NCBI RefSeq assembly: GCF_036320965.1
Contig: NC_092234.1
Coordinates: 35,177,703 to 35,241,702 of the forward strand
Length of the DNA: 64,000 nucleotides
Direction of reading: 5' to 3'
From: Panulirus ornatus
Lineage: Eukaryota; Arthropoda; Malacostraca; Decapoda; Palinuridae
Position 1 is the first letter of the stretch. Each line of letters starts with the position of its first letter. The notes below the pieces were generated by a model. The model had not been told where the DNA came from. It ran no database searches and saw nothing but the letters and a program-made list of their open reading frames with translations. This document shows positions 11,506-24,256 of this stretch, one piece after another. The position numbers and the translations under genes are program-made.

Positions 11506-11859
11506 CCAGATATCGGCGTGAGTCTGGTTATCGGCACATATTTCCTCGAGGGGTACGGTCGCATCGGCAACGAAATCGTCATTGCCCACCGCAGAGTCAT
11601 GGAAGATTTTGAGGCCGAGCTGGACGACCCCGACCACCTCATGCTCGAACGTCTCGTTCCACACGGGCGTGAGGGTCTTCTGCCGCGGCTGGGTCCTGTT
11701 CCAGTGCTCTTCGTCCAGGTCTAAGCTAACATAAGGATCCAAGGTTAGTTCTTGTTGCCCTTTTCCAACCCCTGCCACTCCGACATAACGAGTCATACAG
11801 TCGGTAAGGCGCAGATCGGCGGCTTCGCATATTGTCACTCGAATGTTGCCCGTGAACAT
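11506..11859 (-). CDS. Pkc98E: Novel protein kinase C (epsilon/Pkc98E-like), first coding exon, C2 domain
   Basis: The exon opens with ATG at 11859-11857 and codes 118 residues. It encodes the N-terminal C2 domain of a novel-type PKC, a membrane-targeting module of a diacylglycerol-activated Ser/Thr kinase. Recognisable pieces are MFTGNIRVTICEAADLR at the N-terminus, LDPYVSLDLDE (about residues 40-50), RQKTLTPVWNETF (about 58-70), LKIFHDSAVGNDDFVAD (about 83-99) and a terminal DIW. Residue order and spacing match the start of PKC epsilon/Drosophila Pkc98E. After TGG (Trp118) the minus strand reads GTAAGT (11505-11500), a consensus splice donor in phase 0; reading on gives V-S-P-stop, so splicing is required. 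Later exons (C1, kinase) are outside the window or not found. The exon is GC-richer than its surroundings. A gene other than Pkc98E within the novel PKC group is possible. Confidence 0.85.
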
Positions 11860-12170
11860 TGCCTGTGTATTTCTGATCAGGTGCTCACAAGCCCCGTCTC
11901 ACCTCACAAATAGATCCCAGTAGTGCATAGGGAAATAGGGTAAAATTGACTGTAAAGCCGACCGTACTGTTACCCATTCAACACCATTCGATAAAACTGG
12001 TGCGAGCCTCATTACGGTGGTATGACGTCACAGTGCGTTGCGGGGACGGCCGTCGCCTGCCCCACCCGCCCACAGATGGCAGCACCACCGCCCGCGCAAT
12101 CTGACCACATCTCGCTGGATAAACTTTATTTTCAACACTTTCTCTTCTTTCTCGTACGACCATCCATATT
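11860..12170 (-). promoter_or_regulatory. Putative 5' UTR/promoter region of the PKC exon
   Basis: Upstream of the PKC start codon on the minus strand is a GC-rich stretch (12010-12115) with a CACCC-type box (GCCCCACCCGCCC, 12059-12071) and a CTCF-like word (12069-12082). No clear TATA box is seen. The region could be promoter and 5' UTR; this is inferred from position and composition only. Confidence 0.35.
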
Positions 12171-13117
12171 ATATATATCTCCTATGTTACTATAGCATCT
12201 CAACCACCATATGATCCTATAAGAACACACATCCACTTGGGAAAAACTAAACATTTCAATCATTGAAGATGGTAGGGTGTAGTCACTCACTCAAGATTTT
12301 AAGCTTATATTTCTATAATCCAGGGTCACACCACAATTACTCTATATCAGCAGTTTCTACACACAATACAAGGGTTGTCTTCCATCAGAAGATACATTAG
12401 GCAGGAGGCTACAGTATCCAGAATCTAGTGCGAGTAAGGAAAATCCAGAGTTCAAGGTTCTGGCAGGGATGCGGGCATACATTAATACCTTCTCCATAAC
12501 CCTAAAAAAAATAAAATATTTTACTGGGTCTTATGGAAGTCGACTAGTAAGATCTGCTCTTGCATTAGTTTCACAAACATACGATAAAGCTTTACAGTAT
12601 CATCGCCTCGTCTTCCACGTCCCCTCCAACGTACCAATACCCAAACGTTTCATGGGTTCAACGTTTCTGCGGTCAAACGTGTGTGGGACCCCCAATTTCT
12701 GTGGCCCTTCGTACGCCCAGCGTTTCTTTGGTAAAGAATTTTCATAACTCAAAGTTTTTGTTTAATGTAATTTATCTTTAGTGACAGCGTAGATCAGGAC
12801 CAACGTTTCCTCGCATAAACCCAGCTTAGAGATTAAATAAACGCTGTAGATGTTGGAATACACATCAAGTTTACCACAGAAATTACATTGTCTTTTGACG
12901 TATTTGAAAATTACGTTGGCTGATTATGGTGCACGTGGTGCATGAATGATCAAAATTGGCCAAAATTCGAAAAAAAAAGTACGACAAATACATATAGGAG
13001 AATCACATGAAGATTCCCCCCCTCCGGGGTTAGATGGAGAGGGGGGAGGGAAAATACCTAACCTATAAAAGTGTTGGAAGGTGTGGGGGAGTAAGCTTCA
13101 GATGACCCGAAAATATG

Positions 13118-13121
<4 letters not shown>
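12171..13121. other. Intergenic DNA, nothing recognised
   Basis: One open frame of 92 codons (12469-12747, plus) has no domain I recognise and includes several ACGTTTC words (12642, 12659, 12719, 12803). It is more likely simple decayed repeat than coding. A G-rich run occurs at 13030-13050. Confidence 0.45.

Positions 13122-13204
<83 letters not shown>
13122..13204. repeat. (TA)n microsatellite
   Basis: About 41 uninterrupted TA steps. Its length in the assembly may not be exact. Confidence 0.97.

Positions 13205-13768
<564 letters not shown>

Positions 13769-13831
<63 letters not shown>
13769..13831. repeat. (TA)n microsatellite
   Basis: About 31 TA steps directly following the A-rich end of the SINE-like element. 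Confidence 0.97.
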
Positions 13832-13833
<2 letters not shown>

Positions 13834-14512
13834 TAAGTTTGGGGAGGCTGTATTTCTGTGGACCCCACAGGAGTCCACATTTCCTCGTTACTGAAGGTAG
13901 CGTGACCATGCACTGCAGACCACTCCATGGAATGGTCGTGGGGAACCCCAGAGACTTCACTCGCTCTAACCCTACAGTAAGTCTGTGTTGTGGGGGTCAC
14001 CAAAAGTGACCAGATTTCCTGGCATTGATAGCGGGATGTCTGATGAATAATGAAAAGACACAAGTTTCTGTTCCATGGAACAGTAATCATATTAAATCAG
14101 TCCCCCATTCATAGTATATATTGTCAGATGTTACAGGGTATTTCTAAACAAACTACTGTAGTTTCATATTCATGTGAGTATGAAGTTACGTATGTAAACA
14201 GTGATGTAGGAAAATAAAGGGCATTACATGAGAGTAGTGCTTAAGCCGGCTGTATGTTGGTTTTCTAACGGTATAAAATAAACAAAGATATTTATCTACA
14301 GCTCTAATCATAAAGGGATTTGCTATTAACATTTGTACAACAACAGCAAAAATTCAGAGCAGTCACACAGCTTGCCTGTAGTAATTTTGATATCGGGAAC
14401 ACTTTATGGTAAGGTTCTCCAAATGCGGGACAGTTTCGCATCCTGGGCCACCGAGACACAGCTCCCAACCGGGACTGTCCCGTCGAAATTAGTAATGCTA
14501 TGAAACCAGAGC

Positions 14513-14515
<3 letters not shown>
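13832..14515. other. Intergenic DNA, nothing recognised
   Basis: Two stretches (about 13985-14040 and 14425-14490) contain loosely similar words (GGGACAG/GGGATGTC next to GTCACC/CCACCG), perhaps from an old repeat. No gene is supportable. Confidence 0.4.

Positions 14516-14565
<50 letters not shown>
14516..14565. repeat. (TA)n microsatellite
   Basis: About 25 TA steps. Confidence 0.97.
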
Positions 14566-14567
<2 letters not shown>

Positions 14568-14644
14568 TTTTCGTAGTTTCCCCACGCCAGCCACGTAGCA
14601 CCACGGACATAAAAATAGCCTTGTATGCTTACATCAACACAACT

Positions 14645-15165
14645 TATTTCCATTCCATCCTTCTACCTCCAATTCGGTCTCTCCCTGATTGACTCCTCTA
14701 CATCTGACACATATACCCTCCGTGTCAACCTTCCCTGACTCACTTCTCTCCAAACCACTGCACTACAACCTCTTCATCAACTGCTACAACCATGCTCATT
14801 ACCCTATCATTTCTTACTCGATTAACAATCACGCCAAAATGTTCGCCGCAAGCTTCACCTTTCCCACATATTCACCATCTTCCGTACATTCTCATCTACA
14901 GCCCAAACCTCTCTCTCTCTCTGTCTCCCATACAACACCATGGCACCACTATACCATCAAACAGGCCTATTTTTGTCCTCATCGTCATGATCTCTCTTTC
15001 CATGCACTCCTCAGTGATCCCATGGTCTTTGTCGCAATCACCTACCCTGTAGCTCACTCCACCTTCCATGGTGCCATTCGCTGCTGTATCCACTCCCATG
15101 TATCTGAAACACCCAACTTCTTCATGGTTCTCTCCATTCAACCCGTCTCACTCCTCTGCTAAATA
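14645..15165 (-). pseudogene. LINE-A reverse transcriptase C-terminal relic
   Basis: The minus strand encodes CFRYMGVDTAANGTMEGGV, aligned to the thumb region of the intact LINE-A copies (RYLGV..AADGTMEAEV), followed by MRTKIGLFDGIVVP (intact family: AKMGMFEGIVVP). Later C-terminal blocks down to about 14645 are recognisable only as scattered words. The frame is broken, and the reverse transcriptase core and 3' tail are absent. Confidence 0.75.
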
Positions 15166-17387
15166 TAATAACTGTTTCTCTTCATATTCATTCTCAACTT
15201 TCTACCTTCACAAAGTCTCACACTTGAACACAGACACCGGACTTCTGCAGGCTGTCCCTCAAATCTGTCACCACCAACGTGTGGCCAGTAAACACTTGAA
15301 TCACCTCCCAGCACACTCCTCGCCTCCCCCCTGAGGACATCCCAGCACCCTCCTCGCCTCCTCCTGAGGACATCCTACAAACCTGCTCCTCCCCCTCCAG
15401 ATACCGGGTAGCCCAGGGAAGTACTGCCTTCCGTATCCTGGAATGCCGGACTGGTATCCGGAACCATCTTGAACCCACCATGTCAGTGAGTTGTAGACAG
15501 CAGCAGCAGCAACTCAGGGATGTAAATATCGTCTTCACTCCCGTGTCATCCAATGATCCCCAGAACCATCTTTCATCCCTCCCGTTCTGACTCAGAACTA
15601 AGCTACCGGGTTTGAATCATTTCCTTGTAAACATCATATATGTATCTTCTCTTTTTTTCTTAAGTCTTTTCCATTTGTTTTCCCTTTTCTTTTTACTATC
15701 GTCCTATTTTTTTTTTTCTATAACTAAGCTTTGAATGAGTTCAGCCTTAATTCTGGGAACATTTCCCCCTTCTTATCATACTTGATCTACATGAATGCCG
15801 AGGATGAAGTAAGGCCTCAACATAATCATGAAATCAATCTGGTATTTTCTTCTTTCCATCACGGACGTATTTCCCCAATACGTACGTTTCATACGTTATC
15901 AATCCAATCATTTGAATGACATCTCTGCGACTACGAGCCCCGTGCAATACTCTAGTCAGTCAGGGAGACAGGCAGGCAGGGTAATCCTAACGGGAGCGCA
16001 AGTGTAAACCTCTGACTCACCCCACCCGGCCATGGAGACGCCAGCTGCCAGCTACTGTTTAATTTGGCCCCCCGCCACACCTGTGCATCCCTTCCCGCGC
16101 TCTACTTCATATGACATCTATACACCCCTGAGGAACTACATTCATACACTACCTCATGATCTCATTAGTCATTTTCTTGTATCACTTCGACAGGAAGCAT
16201 CTGGCATGAATTTGAGAGCAAAATTATGAGCGAGAGAAGGTAAGTAAGGCTCTTGGTCAACAGTTATTGCTGGTAATGCTGACTTAACCAACATAGTAAA
16301 CCATTTTTACGCATTATATATGTATTATATAATCTATTAATCCATGAGTAGCCATCTTTGATCAACATTTGTGTGAAACATTAAGAATCTCGATTATATT
16401 TCTCGTATACGACACATTTGTGGCTGATACTGTGTTGCAAGTATATATTAACTGTCCATAACCATCCCCGTACACTGACCATACTTGTGAATAACCACTT
16501 ACTTTTATCAAAATGACCAAAAGAAAACATTTACAATAACAAAAGTTCAGAAAGAAAACATTACGACAGGAAATAACTGCTGTTCACTACCATCACTCAT
16601 CATAAGACCACTGGTCCCAGCTACAACACTAACTACTGCCCCTCGTACTGTATGTCCACTTGTTCTATGTTGCAGTTATGGTCATGTGGTCCTACAATAT
16701 GGGATTATAACTCGGTAATCACCACAACTTTCCTTCTCCACGTGCGGCGAGCGTTGACCTCAGCCAAACCTGTATCTTCAGATATTCCCAAAATGGACAA
16801 AATCATCGTAAAATGAACAATTTCTGCTTTCATTGATATTCGGCATCAATTTAAAGACTGCCGAGCAATTTTTACACAAATAAAAATTCAAAATATTTCG
16901 ATGTCGAAGATTAACAAATGTTTACAGGACTCGTCGTCCTTGGCACATTTTCTTGGATGCCACCTATGTTTGGGAGGGTCAAACCCCCTCGTTTCAAACC
17001 CCGTCTTTGTTTGCTCAGAAAAAAATAGATAAAAATTCCACAAAACATAATACAGCTTGACTACTGCGGGCAAGATGCCAAATTCACCACACGATACGAC
17101 AGAGGAAAGCTCCTGCTGTAGCAGATAACAGAAAGGTGAACCATTGTCCACATGAGGGAAGCTGTGCTGTAGGAGGTTATCAGACGTGAGTCCATCATAA
17201 AGTGGGCGCTGGAAGAGGACCATATTCCAAACCAGGAGGATGAGGAAGCCAGAAACGAGAGCAGGTCAAAGATTTACTTGATGTCAAGGACTCTTTAAAT
17301 GTTATCATGCAACACGGAGATGTGTAGTTAAGGAAGGCTTAACCAGACTAATAAAGTTTCTAAATAGAAAGGGTCGAAGGTGCTTGT

Positions 17388-17390
<3 letters not shown>
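15166..17390. other. Intergenic DNA with one short duplication
   Basis: A 34-bp segment is tandemly duplicated at 15309-15375 (CTCCTCGCCTCC..GAGGACATCC twice). Otherwise no element is recognised. A minus-strand frame of 111 codons at 16888-17223 has no domain I know and no splice context, so it is left uncalled. Confidence 0.45.

Positions 17391-17453
<63 letters not shown>
17391..17453. repeat. (GA)n microsatellite
   Basis: About 31 GA steps. Confidence 0.97.
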
Positions 17454-17457
<4 letters not shown>

Positions 17458-17859
17458 GCTAAAGGTAAAAACAATATTGTATGAGCCTAACAGGAGGAGC
17501 AACACCTCCACCAGCAGATCAGAAAGGCTGGAACTAACCAGTACCACAAGCCTCTGGCCTCTGGCTGGTGGGAAGTGAACAGGAGCTGCAGGTGAATGAC
17601 TGCATCAGAGGAAGCGACCCCACCACTGTTGTAGTGGTGCACACAAAATTGGGAACACAGCTAAAGCCTAGCCTAACGTGTCCAGGTGGTACATGATAGG
17701 CGAATGGACAGAGAAGCTAAAGGCTGAGGTGGGGGTTAGCCTTTTTGATACAGGACACCACTGAATTCCAGGAATTATCCATGGATGTCGCCAGGAAGTA
17801 GTCCCTGATTAACCTATAACCCTCTCAAGAACTGCAATTACCCTGAGCAGATGTACAGG

Positions 17860-19280
17860 GTGAACTATCGAAGGAGCACACTCAGGATGGTGAAGGAAGT
17901 GGCCAGACATTCCGTCCTCAAGAAACTCACATCATGAAGAATTTCAGTTAGAGAAATAAACTGGGAAAACTCAGATTCTCGTGGAGAAGTCATGGAAACA
18001 CAACTTCACTAAATGTACACAGGGGAACTTCCTGGATCACCGCGTCATGGAACATATCATGACTCATGAGCATGGAAACAGAACACATCAAATGTGGGTC
18101 ACCTTTTGGAAAGACTGACCAGGAAGTGTTTACTTATGAGTGTGTGGTGTAGGGGTAGGCGAGAGGGGAATCACAGGAAGCTCTGAACCTAGAGAGGAAA
18201 TACAATCGAGGCAACTACGCAGAACTGACCAACTTCTTTGAGGATAAAGTTTGGGAAATGGCATATGTTCGAGAAGGCTACAAGGCTCAGGAAATCTACA
18301 ATTGATGGAATCAGAAAACGGGCAACACTGGACGATAATAGAGGAGGAAGGAGACAGATGGAAAGAGACATGGACGAACCAGAAATATGGGAAAGAGACA
18401 TGGTCGAACCAGAAATATGGGAAAGAGACATGGTCGAACCAGAAATATGAGGAAGCATAAAATTTTAGCTCGGAAGATGTAAACAACACTAACCGGACGG
18501 CTCATAAAAATTACAGAACAAGAGGCGAGTACAGCACAACAGCGAGGAGCAGATAGATGTTGAAAAGATCACGGTGAACATAGCAAAATTCAATCCAGAA
18601 CTTTTCTATAAGCTCATTAGCAGCAAACTGTCGGTTACAGAACAGCTAACCAGGATAAGTGCCTCAGAAGAAGACAAGGAAATACGTGAGGAGCGGAGTG
18701 ATAAATCTGTTTTCACACTGGAAGACGATACTGCATTAACATTAGCATAGTGGGGAGGACTGAAGTCTTGCGAGGTACATAGACTGACAGAGATTACACA
18801 ATGAGACAACTGATACAACTAGACACACATAAGCTCATGTGGTGAAGGTATGTGTGGAAGGACTTACCAGGCCAATCGAAACACTGTTCAGTACGTCACT
18901 GGAGGAAAGAGTGGTTCCAAAGATGTAGATGGGGGCAAATATCGTGCCTATATTTAAGAAAGGTGACCGGGAAACTGTGCTGAACTACAACAACGGAAGA
19001 TATAATCAGAAAACAAACGGACGACTATTTCGTTAAGAAGAAACTACTTTACTAGGAGACATTTCAGGCAAGCCATGCATCATGAATCCTCAACAATTTT
19101 ACGACCTGGTGAGCTGAGCTCCATCTTGGATCAAAGAGATGGATCGGTAGACTGCGTATTCCAGGACTGCCTGGAAGCTTTTGACACTATAGCCCATCAA
19201 GGGTTGATTACGAAACGCGAGCAACAAGTATGACTAAAGTGGAGACTCCTCCACTGAACAGATTACCTTCGTAAGGGAAA
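17860..19280 (+). pseudogene. CR1/L2-like LINE relic
   Basis: Plus-strand fragments in expected LINE order: a decayed endonuclease/linker zone (about 17860-18200); a linker with INPELFYKLISSKLSVTEQL-like text (about 18590-18650, the 'NPK.FYKYV.SK' block); SVFTLEDD (about 18705-18730); VPIFKKGDRETVLNYN (about 18940-18990, the 'V.PIFKKGDR....NYRP' block); then DCVFQDCLEAFDTIAHQGL (about 19155-19210, motif A with the D..KAFD.v.H pattern). Many stops and frame changes show it is dead. It stops near 19280 where the minus-strand gypsy relic begins. Confidence 0.7.
18361..18450 (+). repeat. 30-bp tandem repeat, three copies
   Basis: Three back-to-back 30-bp units beginning GAAAGAGACATGG; units 1 and 2 differ at one base (GGACG/GGTCG). 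It lies inside the CR1/L2-like relic, in its linker region. Confidence 0.95.
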
Positions 19281-21760
19281 AAAGGACGAAGGTAAGGGGT
19301 GCATTCTTGAAATGGGCTGAGGCCACTCCAGCAGATGACAGCACTCCTGAAGACTAGACTCAAACTTCCGGCCCAGAAATGAGTATAACCTGTTCAACAT
19401 AACCCGTGGAGCATTGTCCACCAGTACTCTCACTACCATAGTGGCCTCCTGGTCTAGGATGATACACATCTGACCACTTGGTGAGGTGGTCCTTGGCTAC
19501 ACAGGTGTACGTACTTGTTTCTGGCCTTGGTGGCTGGAAGTGACTTTGCTGTCTACGGTGACTTTCATCATGGATGTTCCCATCTGGTAAGGCTACAGAG
19601 GAGACCAACTCCGTCGCCTTGGGTCATTCTTCGCACAACACAATCTTTGTACTTCGTAGATTTCACGTATGGTTATGGATACAAGCCTGATGGCCTCTAT
19701 CTGTTGACAAACATTTAATCTAACAAGAGACAACAACATTGACACTTATGACACATGGCCACTCTTCGCGCGTCCCATGCTGACGGTGTATCACTTTCCT
19801 TAAGATAGCAGCCAACATCTACTTCGGCACGAGTGTGTGGTAGTACATGACACCACCAGCCGCTCTCTCCCACTGCTTCTGTCTCATGTCCTCCAAAACC
19901 AGAACGTCACACTGAGTCCAGTACCTTGAGATGACAAGACCAGTGGACGCTGCCTTCCCTCGGACGGGCTTGTCCTTCACTCCCTCAGGATGCCTTATGC
20001 TGGACCAGATCTTGCTCCTCCTCCACAGCTTTCTGATGTCCGCTTTTGTACCGACATCTTCAGAGCTGGCCGCCTGACAGCACTTGTACACGGAAACTCT
20101 CTTCCTGTGCTGATTCAAACTGAACCTTAGGGACGATGACTAAGGCTGTCTACCTGTCTACCTCTGTATCTTGCCTCCCTTCCACTGCACAACTTCGGGA
20201 CCTTTGGCCTGCCACCTCTCCTGTAGCGGCACCATGAGATCCAGGCAACGACACCTCACCTACGAGAGCCTTGCCACACCTGCATTCGTCTTGGATGATG
20301 TAAGATTTTAAAAGACGAACTAGTTCAACAAGCCAATCCATCATACCAGATGTATTTAAGCTTCTTCGGGTCCCTTAACCAGTGCAGTATTGCCCACTCA
20401 GTGTAGACGAGGAACATATCATCCTAAAGGCAACGATGGAAGTGGTCTAGCTTCTTGATGGCGGCCAACAGTTACGTCCTGGCCACACAGTAGTCCTGCT
20501 CTGGCCATCTCAGACTGTGGGTGAGGAAGGCAGCCACCTACGCCAGCCCACCATGCTTCTGTACCTCAACTACCCCCACACCCCACACCCGTCTCACAGG
20601 ACCTTCATATCTTAGACCGTCATTACTGGGGTCCAGGAACGTTAATACTGGGCCATCCATACTGGCGTGTTTCATCTGCCGGGAGTCTTCCCGACACTCT
20701 TGGATGCTCTTGTGTATCATCAAGGTTTGTGGGGTGATGGCCAGCCACCTGACGCAAAGTCCCGACACATTCCTCACCTCCCCCCCTCACTGGTCAGTAC
20801 AGACCGCTCCCTGACGGCCGCTCATCACCCTACTTTCACTCAATAAACAGCCATGCCAGCTTACTTTCCTTGCTTAACACAGAGTACCTCTTGGTTTAGA
20901 ACTTCAGGCGCGCCTCACAGAAGCTGCTGAAGGTTTCTGCACCTCGCTATCTCTTGATATGTCCTCCCAGGGAAGGAGATAACCTCATGTACTTATCAAG
21001 CGTGCTCGCACAGTCCTTCCATCAGAAGTTAGAGGTGGCAGGCGCGTTCAACATTTCATAGGGTAAGGCATGGCGCTGCTGCCACAATCATTGGGCGGAC
21101 GACTAGGGTCTTCTCCAGACCTCTTGTGCTACCTGAACCTGGCGATATCCTGACTCCAGGTGTGACGCTGAGGATCGTGAGACGTCAACACGTCCATAGT
21201 GAGCAGCGGGTGTGAACCCGTCCACAGCCATGCAACTTAAGCCGCATCCACACCCGTCCTTCTCTACATGCATTACTGCCCGGTGACCAGAGACAGCTGG
21301 TATATTGTCATGGGTCACGATACTCATCATCACATCCTCCGTCGCTGCCAGGTGGAAGCTTCACCAGATGGTAACTTCCGCTGTGGATAGTGTGTGTCAC
21401 ATGTGAGCGAACCTGAATGTCATGCGCCAATGGCAGAGACAACGACTGTCAGGGTCTTCAACAATTCCTTGAGGTGAGTCGCTTGGTCCGTGGTTCTGGT
21501 GGCCACAACTCTTCTCTCACATATCTTGTGAGATGAGCTGCAGGTTCCCATGGCTCGGCCATTTTCGGATTGTCTCCATCGCCACACACCTCCTCGCACC
21601 ATGCCAGCAGATGTCTCCTCCTGGTGTGCGACTCACGTTGGCCATCATGACAGCGAGCTCTGATGCATGTTGTATTGACCAACAACGTGACCCATCGTCA
21701 GCCTCTCGTGCATATCAGTGTCAGGTGTTCCTCTGAGCAGACCTTACCTAGCCACGGAGG
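19263..21760 (-). pseudogene. Ty3/gypsy pol relic (RT, RNase H, integrase)
   Basis: Reading the minus strand from high to low coordinates gives an ordered but broken pol polyprotein. A pre-RT linker lies at about 21420-21700. RT follows with LESGYRQVQVAQE (21110-21170; family LD..SGY.QV.v), then LNAPAT (near 21050) and EARLKF (near 20910). The RT/RNase H junction is ECREDSRQMKHASMDGPVL (near 20620-20700), and RNase H is AAFLTHSLRWPEQDYCVART (near 20480-20540). A linker RYWTQCDVLVLEDM..WERAAGG lies at 19860-19935. Integrase follows with DHLTKWSDVY (near 19470-19500) and EATMVVRVLVDN in another frame (near 19420-19450). The catalytic YxDD is not preserved. I see neither LTRs nor gag, so this is an internal fragment about 2.5 kb long. 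Confidence 0.75.
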
Positions 21761-22078
21761 TGCTTGTACACGCACGACAGCAGACAATTTTCCTAAACAA
21801 TAGAAGGATGAACGTCGGAAGTCCAAGCCAAAGTCATCACAGTCGTGGGCTCAGTAAACCCCAGGCAACCTTCTCACCAGGATGACCATCTGTGACCCAC
21901 TAGTGGCTGGGTCAACCTGTCGCATATCCACTTCAGTGTCGCCATCAACGCAGCCAGACTCTATCCCACTGAAGATTCCTTCGTCCTCTGGTCCTGGCTA
22001 CATGTAGGTACTCCCTCCTAACATTCACATATATCTTAATTTCCACTACCTCCACCTTCCTACCACCACCTATTACAC

Positions 22079-22117
<39 letters not shown>

Positions 22118-22390
22118 TCCACCGAGATTTGTTATGATGGACTGAAAATGTATGGGGGTCTATGTGAACAGTGCCAAGTTGTCATACGCCACTGGTTAAT
22201 GACAATGACAGTGATCAAAGCTGACGAAAAAAAGAAGTATGTGTATTTACATTGCAGCTGATTAATGATTCAGGAGCTAAACTTAATTTTCACAGTAATA
22301 AACACAGGTTCCACTTGGGCACATCACTTCAGTCATTAACATTAATTTTCCGTACTATAGCTATCTCTCCCATAGACTGAGAGACTCTCT
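21761..22390. other. Spacer between gypsy and jockey relics, with (CT)n
   Basis: Unrecognised DNA containing a (CT)n run at about 22083-22114. It may hold decayed gag or LTR sequence of the gypsy relic, but nothing can be shown. Confidence 0.4.
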
Positions 22391-22394
22391 TTGG

Positions 22395-24010
22395 CTCTCG
22401 TTTCTCCTCTAACTCCTCCTTGGATGACTCTAACATTCCTTCACCCCCTGATGCTCCTCTTACTCATCCTATGGCTCTTCCCATTTCTTTTCGGACTGTC
22501 CGGAAAGCACTTCTTTCTCTCTGGAGACAAGCAAGACTTATGGTCCTGATGGCATCCATCCCCGTGTGGTGAAGTGTGCCTCTGAACTTACACCTGTGCT
22601 TGCTCGTCTTTTGTGTAAAAACCAGATCTTTTCCTTCTTGGAAGTATGCATTAGTACATCCCATCCCCAAAAAGGGTGACCGTTCTAACACCTCTACCAA
22701 TCATCCTGTTGTTTTTTCATCTATCATTTCCAAAGTCTTTGAATCACTCCTCAGCTCCCATATCCTCAGACATCTTGAATCTCACAGTCTATTCTCTGAT
22801 GACCAGTGTGGCTTCCGTAAGGCGAAATCCACAGTTGATATTTTCTCCTATCTTACTCATGTTTAGTCATCATCCCTGACAGATTTGGGGGAATCCTAAG
22901 TTGTTGCCCTTGAGTTGTCCAAAGCTTTTGTGTGATATCTGGGTCTCATCTATAAGCTTCCCTCCCTCACTTTGCTCCCTCATATCTAGCTTCCTCTCTG
23001 GCCGATCTCTCTCTCCGTAGTTGTTGATGGATCAGCCTTCCCCCCTTTTCTTCATCATTATCGGTGTCCCTCAAGGTTTCGTCCTGTCTCCTACACCTTT
23101 TTCTCCTTTTTATCAACGATTCCTACTCTTCCACAAATAACCAAATATACTCATAGGTTGAGAACTTAACACTGCATTCTTCCACATCCTTTAATGCTAC
23201 TCCTTCTTCCTCACGCGATTTGAATCTTGTCTCGACACAACTTCCTCAGTAAACTTGGACAGGATATATCAGCCGGGTAGACGAAATCTGGTGAAATTTA
23301 ACGCCTTCAAGACCCAGTTTCTAAGCATTTCTCAATCGAAAACTCCTCACAACTTTCCCATCTCCTTTGACGGTTCCATAATTTCACCTCGGGACTTAAT
23401 GAACGTACTTGGTATTACTGTAACATCTAATTCTTTCTAGGAAACCCTACATTACGGAAATAACTAAGTGTGCCGCTCAGAAATACTGGGAGTCCTGTTT
23501 AGATGTTGAAATCTCTTTTCTCCCAAACAGTTGCTCAGTTTATACAAAGGACTGATCCTTCCTCGGATGGAGTACTGCTCTCACATCTGGGGTGGTTCTA
23601 GCTCTGCATCCTTACTTGACAGAGTTGAGTCAAAAGCGATCCAATTTATCAACTGTCTCAAACTTCCAAACATGACCCTCTTGCCCTACGCCGTAATGTT
23701 GCTTCACTTTCCCTCTTCTATAAGTATTACTTTGTTTTTTGCTCCCGAGAGCTGGCTGCTTGCGTGCCCCCACCAGTAGCTAGACCACGCAATACTCGGC
23801 AAGCTGCTGCGTCACATGATTACTATGTGGCCATCGGCATCTCAAGGGTGGGCCGTTTTGACAACTTTCTTTCCCTACACGTCGAAGTTTAAGAACTCGC
23901 TACCTTTCCATGTCTTTCCCATTAACTATGACCCGGCATATTTCAAAAGACAGATGTTTCAATGTCTTTCGTTTCTATATTTTTTCCGGTGTCAATGCTA
24001 CAGCCAAGAC
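22395..24010 (+). pseudogene. Jockey-like LINE reverse transcriptase relic
   Basis: Plus-strand blocks in order across frame breaks: YGPDGIHPRVVKCASEL (about 22530-22580), VHPIPKKGDRSNTS (about 22655-22695), SDDQCGFRKAKSTVDIFSYL (about 22795-22855), SKAFV (decayed motif A, about 22915-22930), GVPQGFVLSPTP (motif B, about 23065-23100), RRNLVKFNAFKTQFLSIS (about 23280-23330), VLGITVTSNSF (about 23405-23440), LPRMEYCSHIWGGSS (about 23560-23605) and a WNSLP-like KNSLPFHVFP end (about 23900). The FADD motif is lost (about 23145-23170). This is a third LINE lineage, distinct from LINE-A and from the CR1/L2-like relics. Confidence 0.8.
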
Positions 24011-24039
24011 TGCAGCGTGTGTAACAAGTGTGAGTATGT

Positions 24040-24042
<3 letters not shown>

Positions 24043-24081
<39 letters not shown>
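24043..24081. repeat. (GT)n microsatellite
   Basis: About 19 GT steps directly downstream of the jockey-like relic. Confidence 0.97.
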
Positions 24082-24083
<2 letters not shown>

Positions 24084-24256
24084 CAGTATGACACGACGGA
24101 CGTAAGATTTTGAGAAATCCTCAAGGATTTTGCCTAACATTGGCAGCCCAGCTTTACTTATACACTCCAAACATTTCTCAATGTGTGTAAAGCAAAGTAG
24201 ACAACGTGGAGTATGATCTTTTCCGGAGAGTTCACAATACATGTTATTCATCTTTG

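Noticed and set aside
12469..12747. A 92-codon open frame as a host exon
   Set aside because: No domain, no splice signals I trust, and repeated ACGTTTC words inside.
16888..17223. A 111-codon minus-strand frame as a host gene
   Set aside because: No recognisable domain or supporting context.
22464..24090. Functional jockey reverse transcriptase gene
   Set aside because: Several frame breaks, decayed motif A and loss of the FADD motif.
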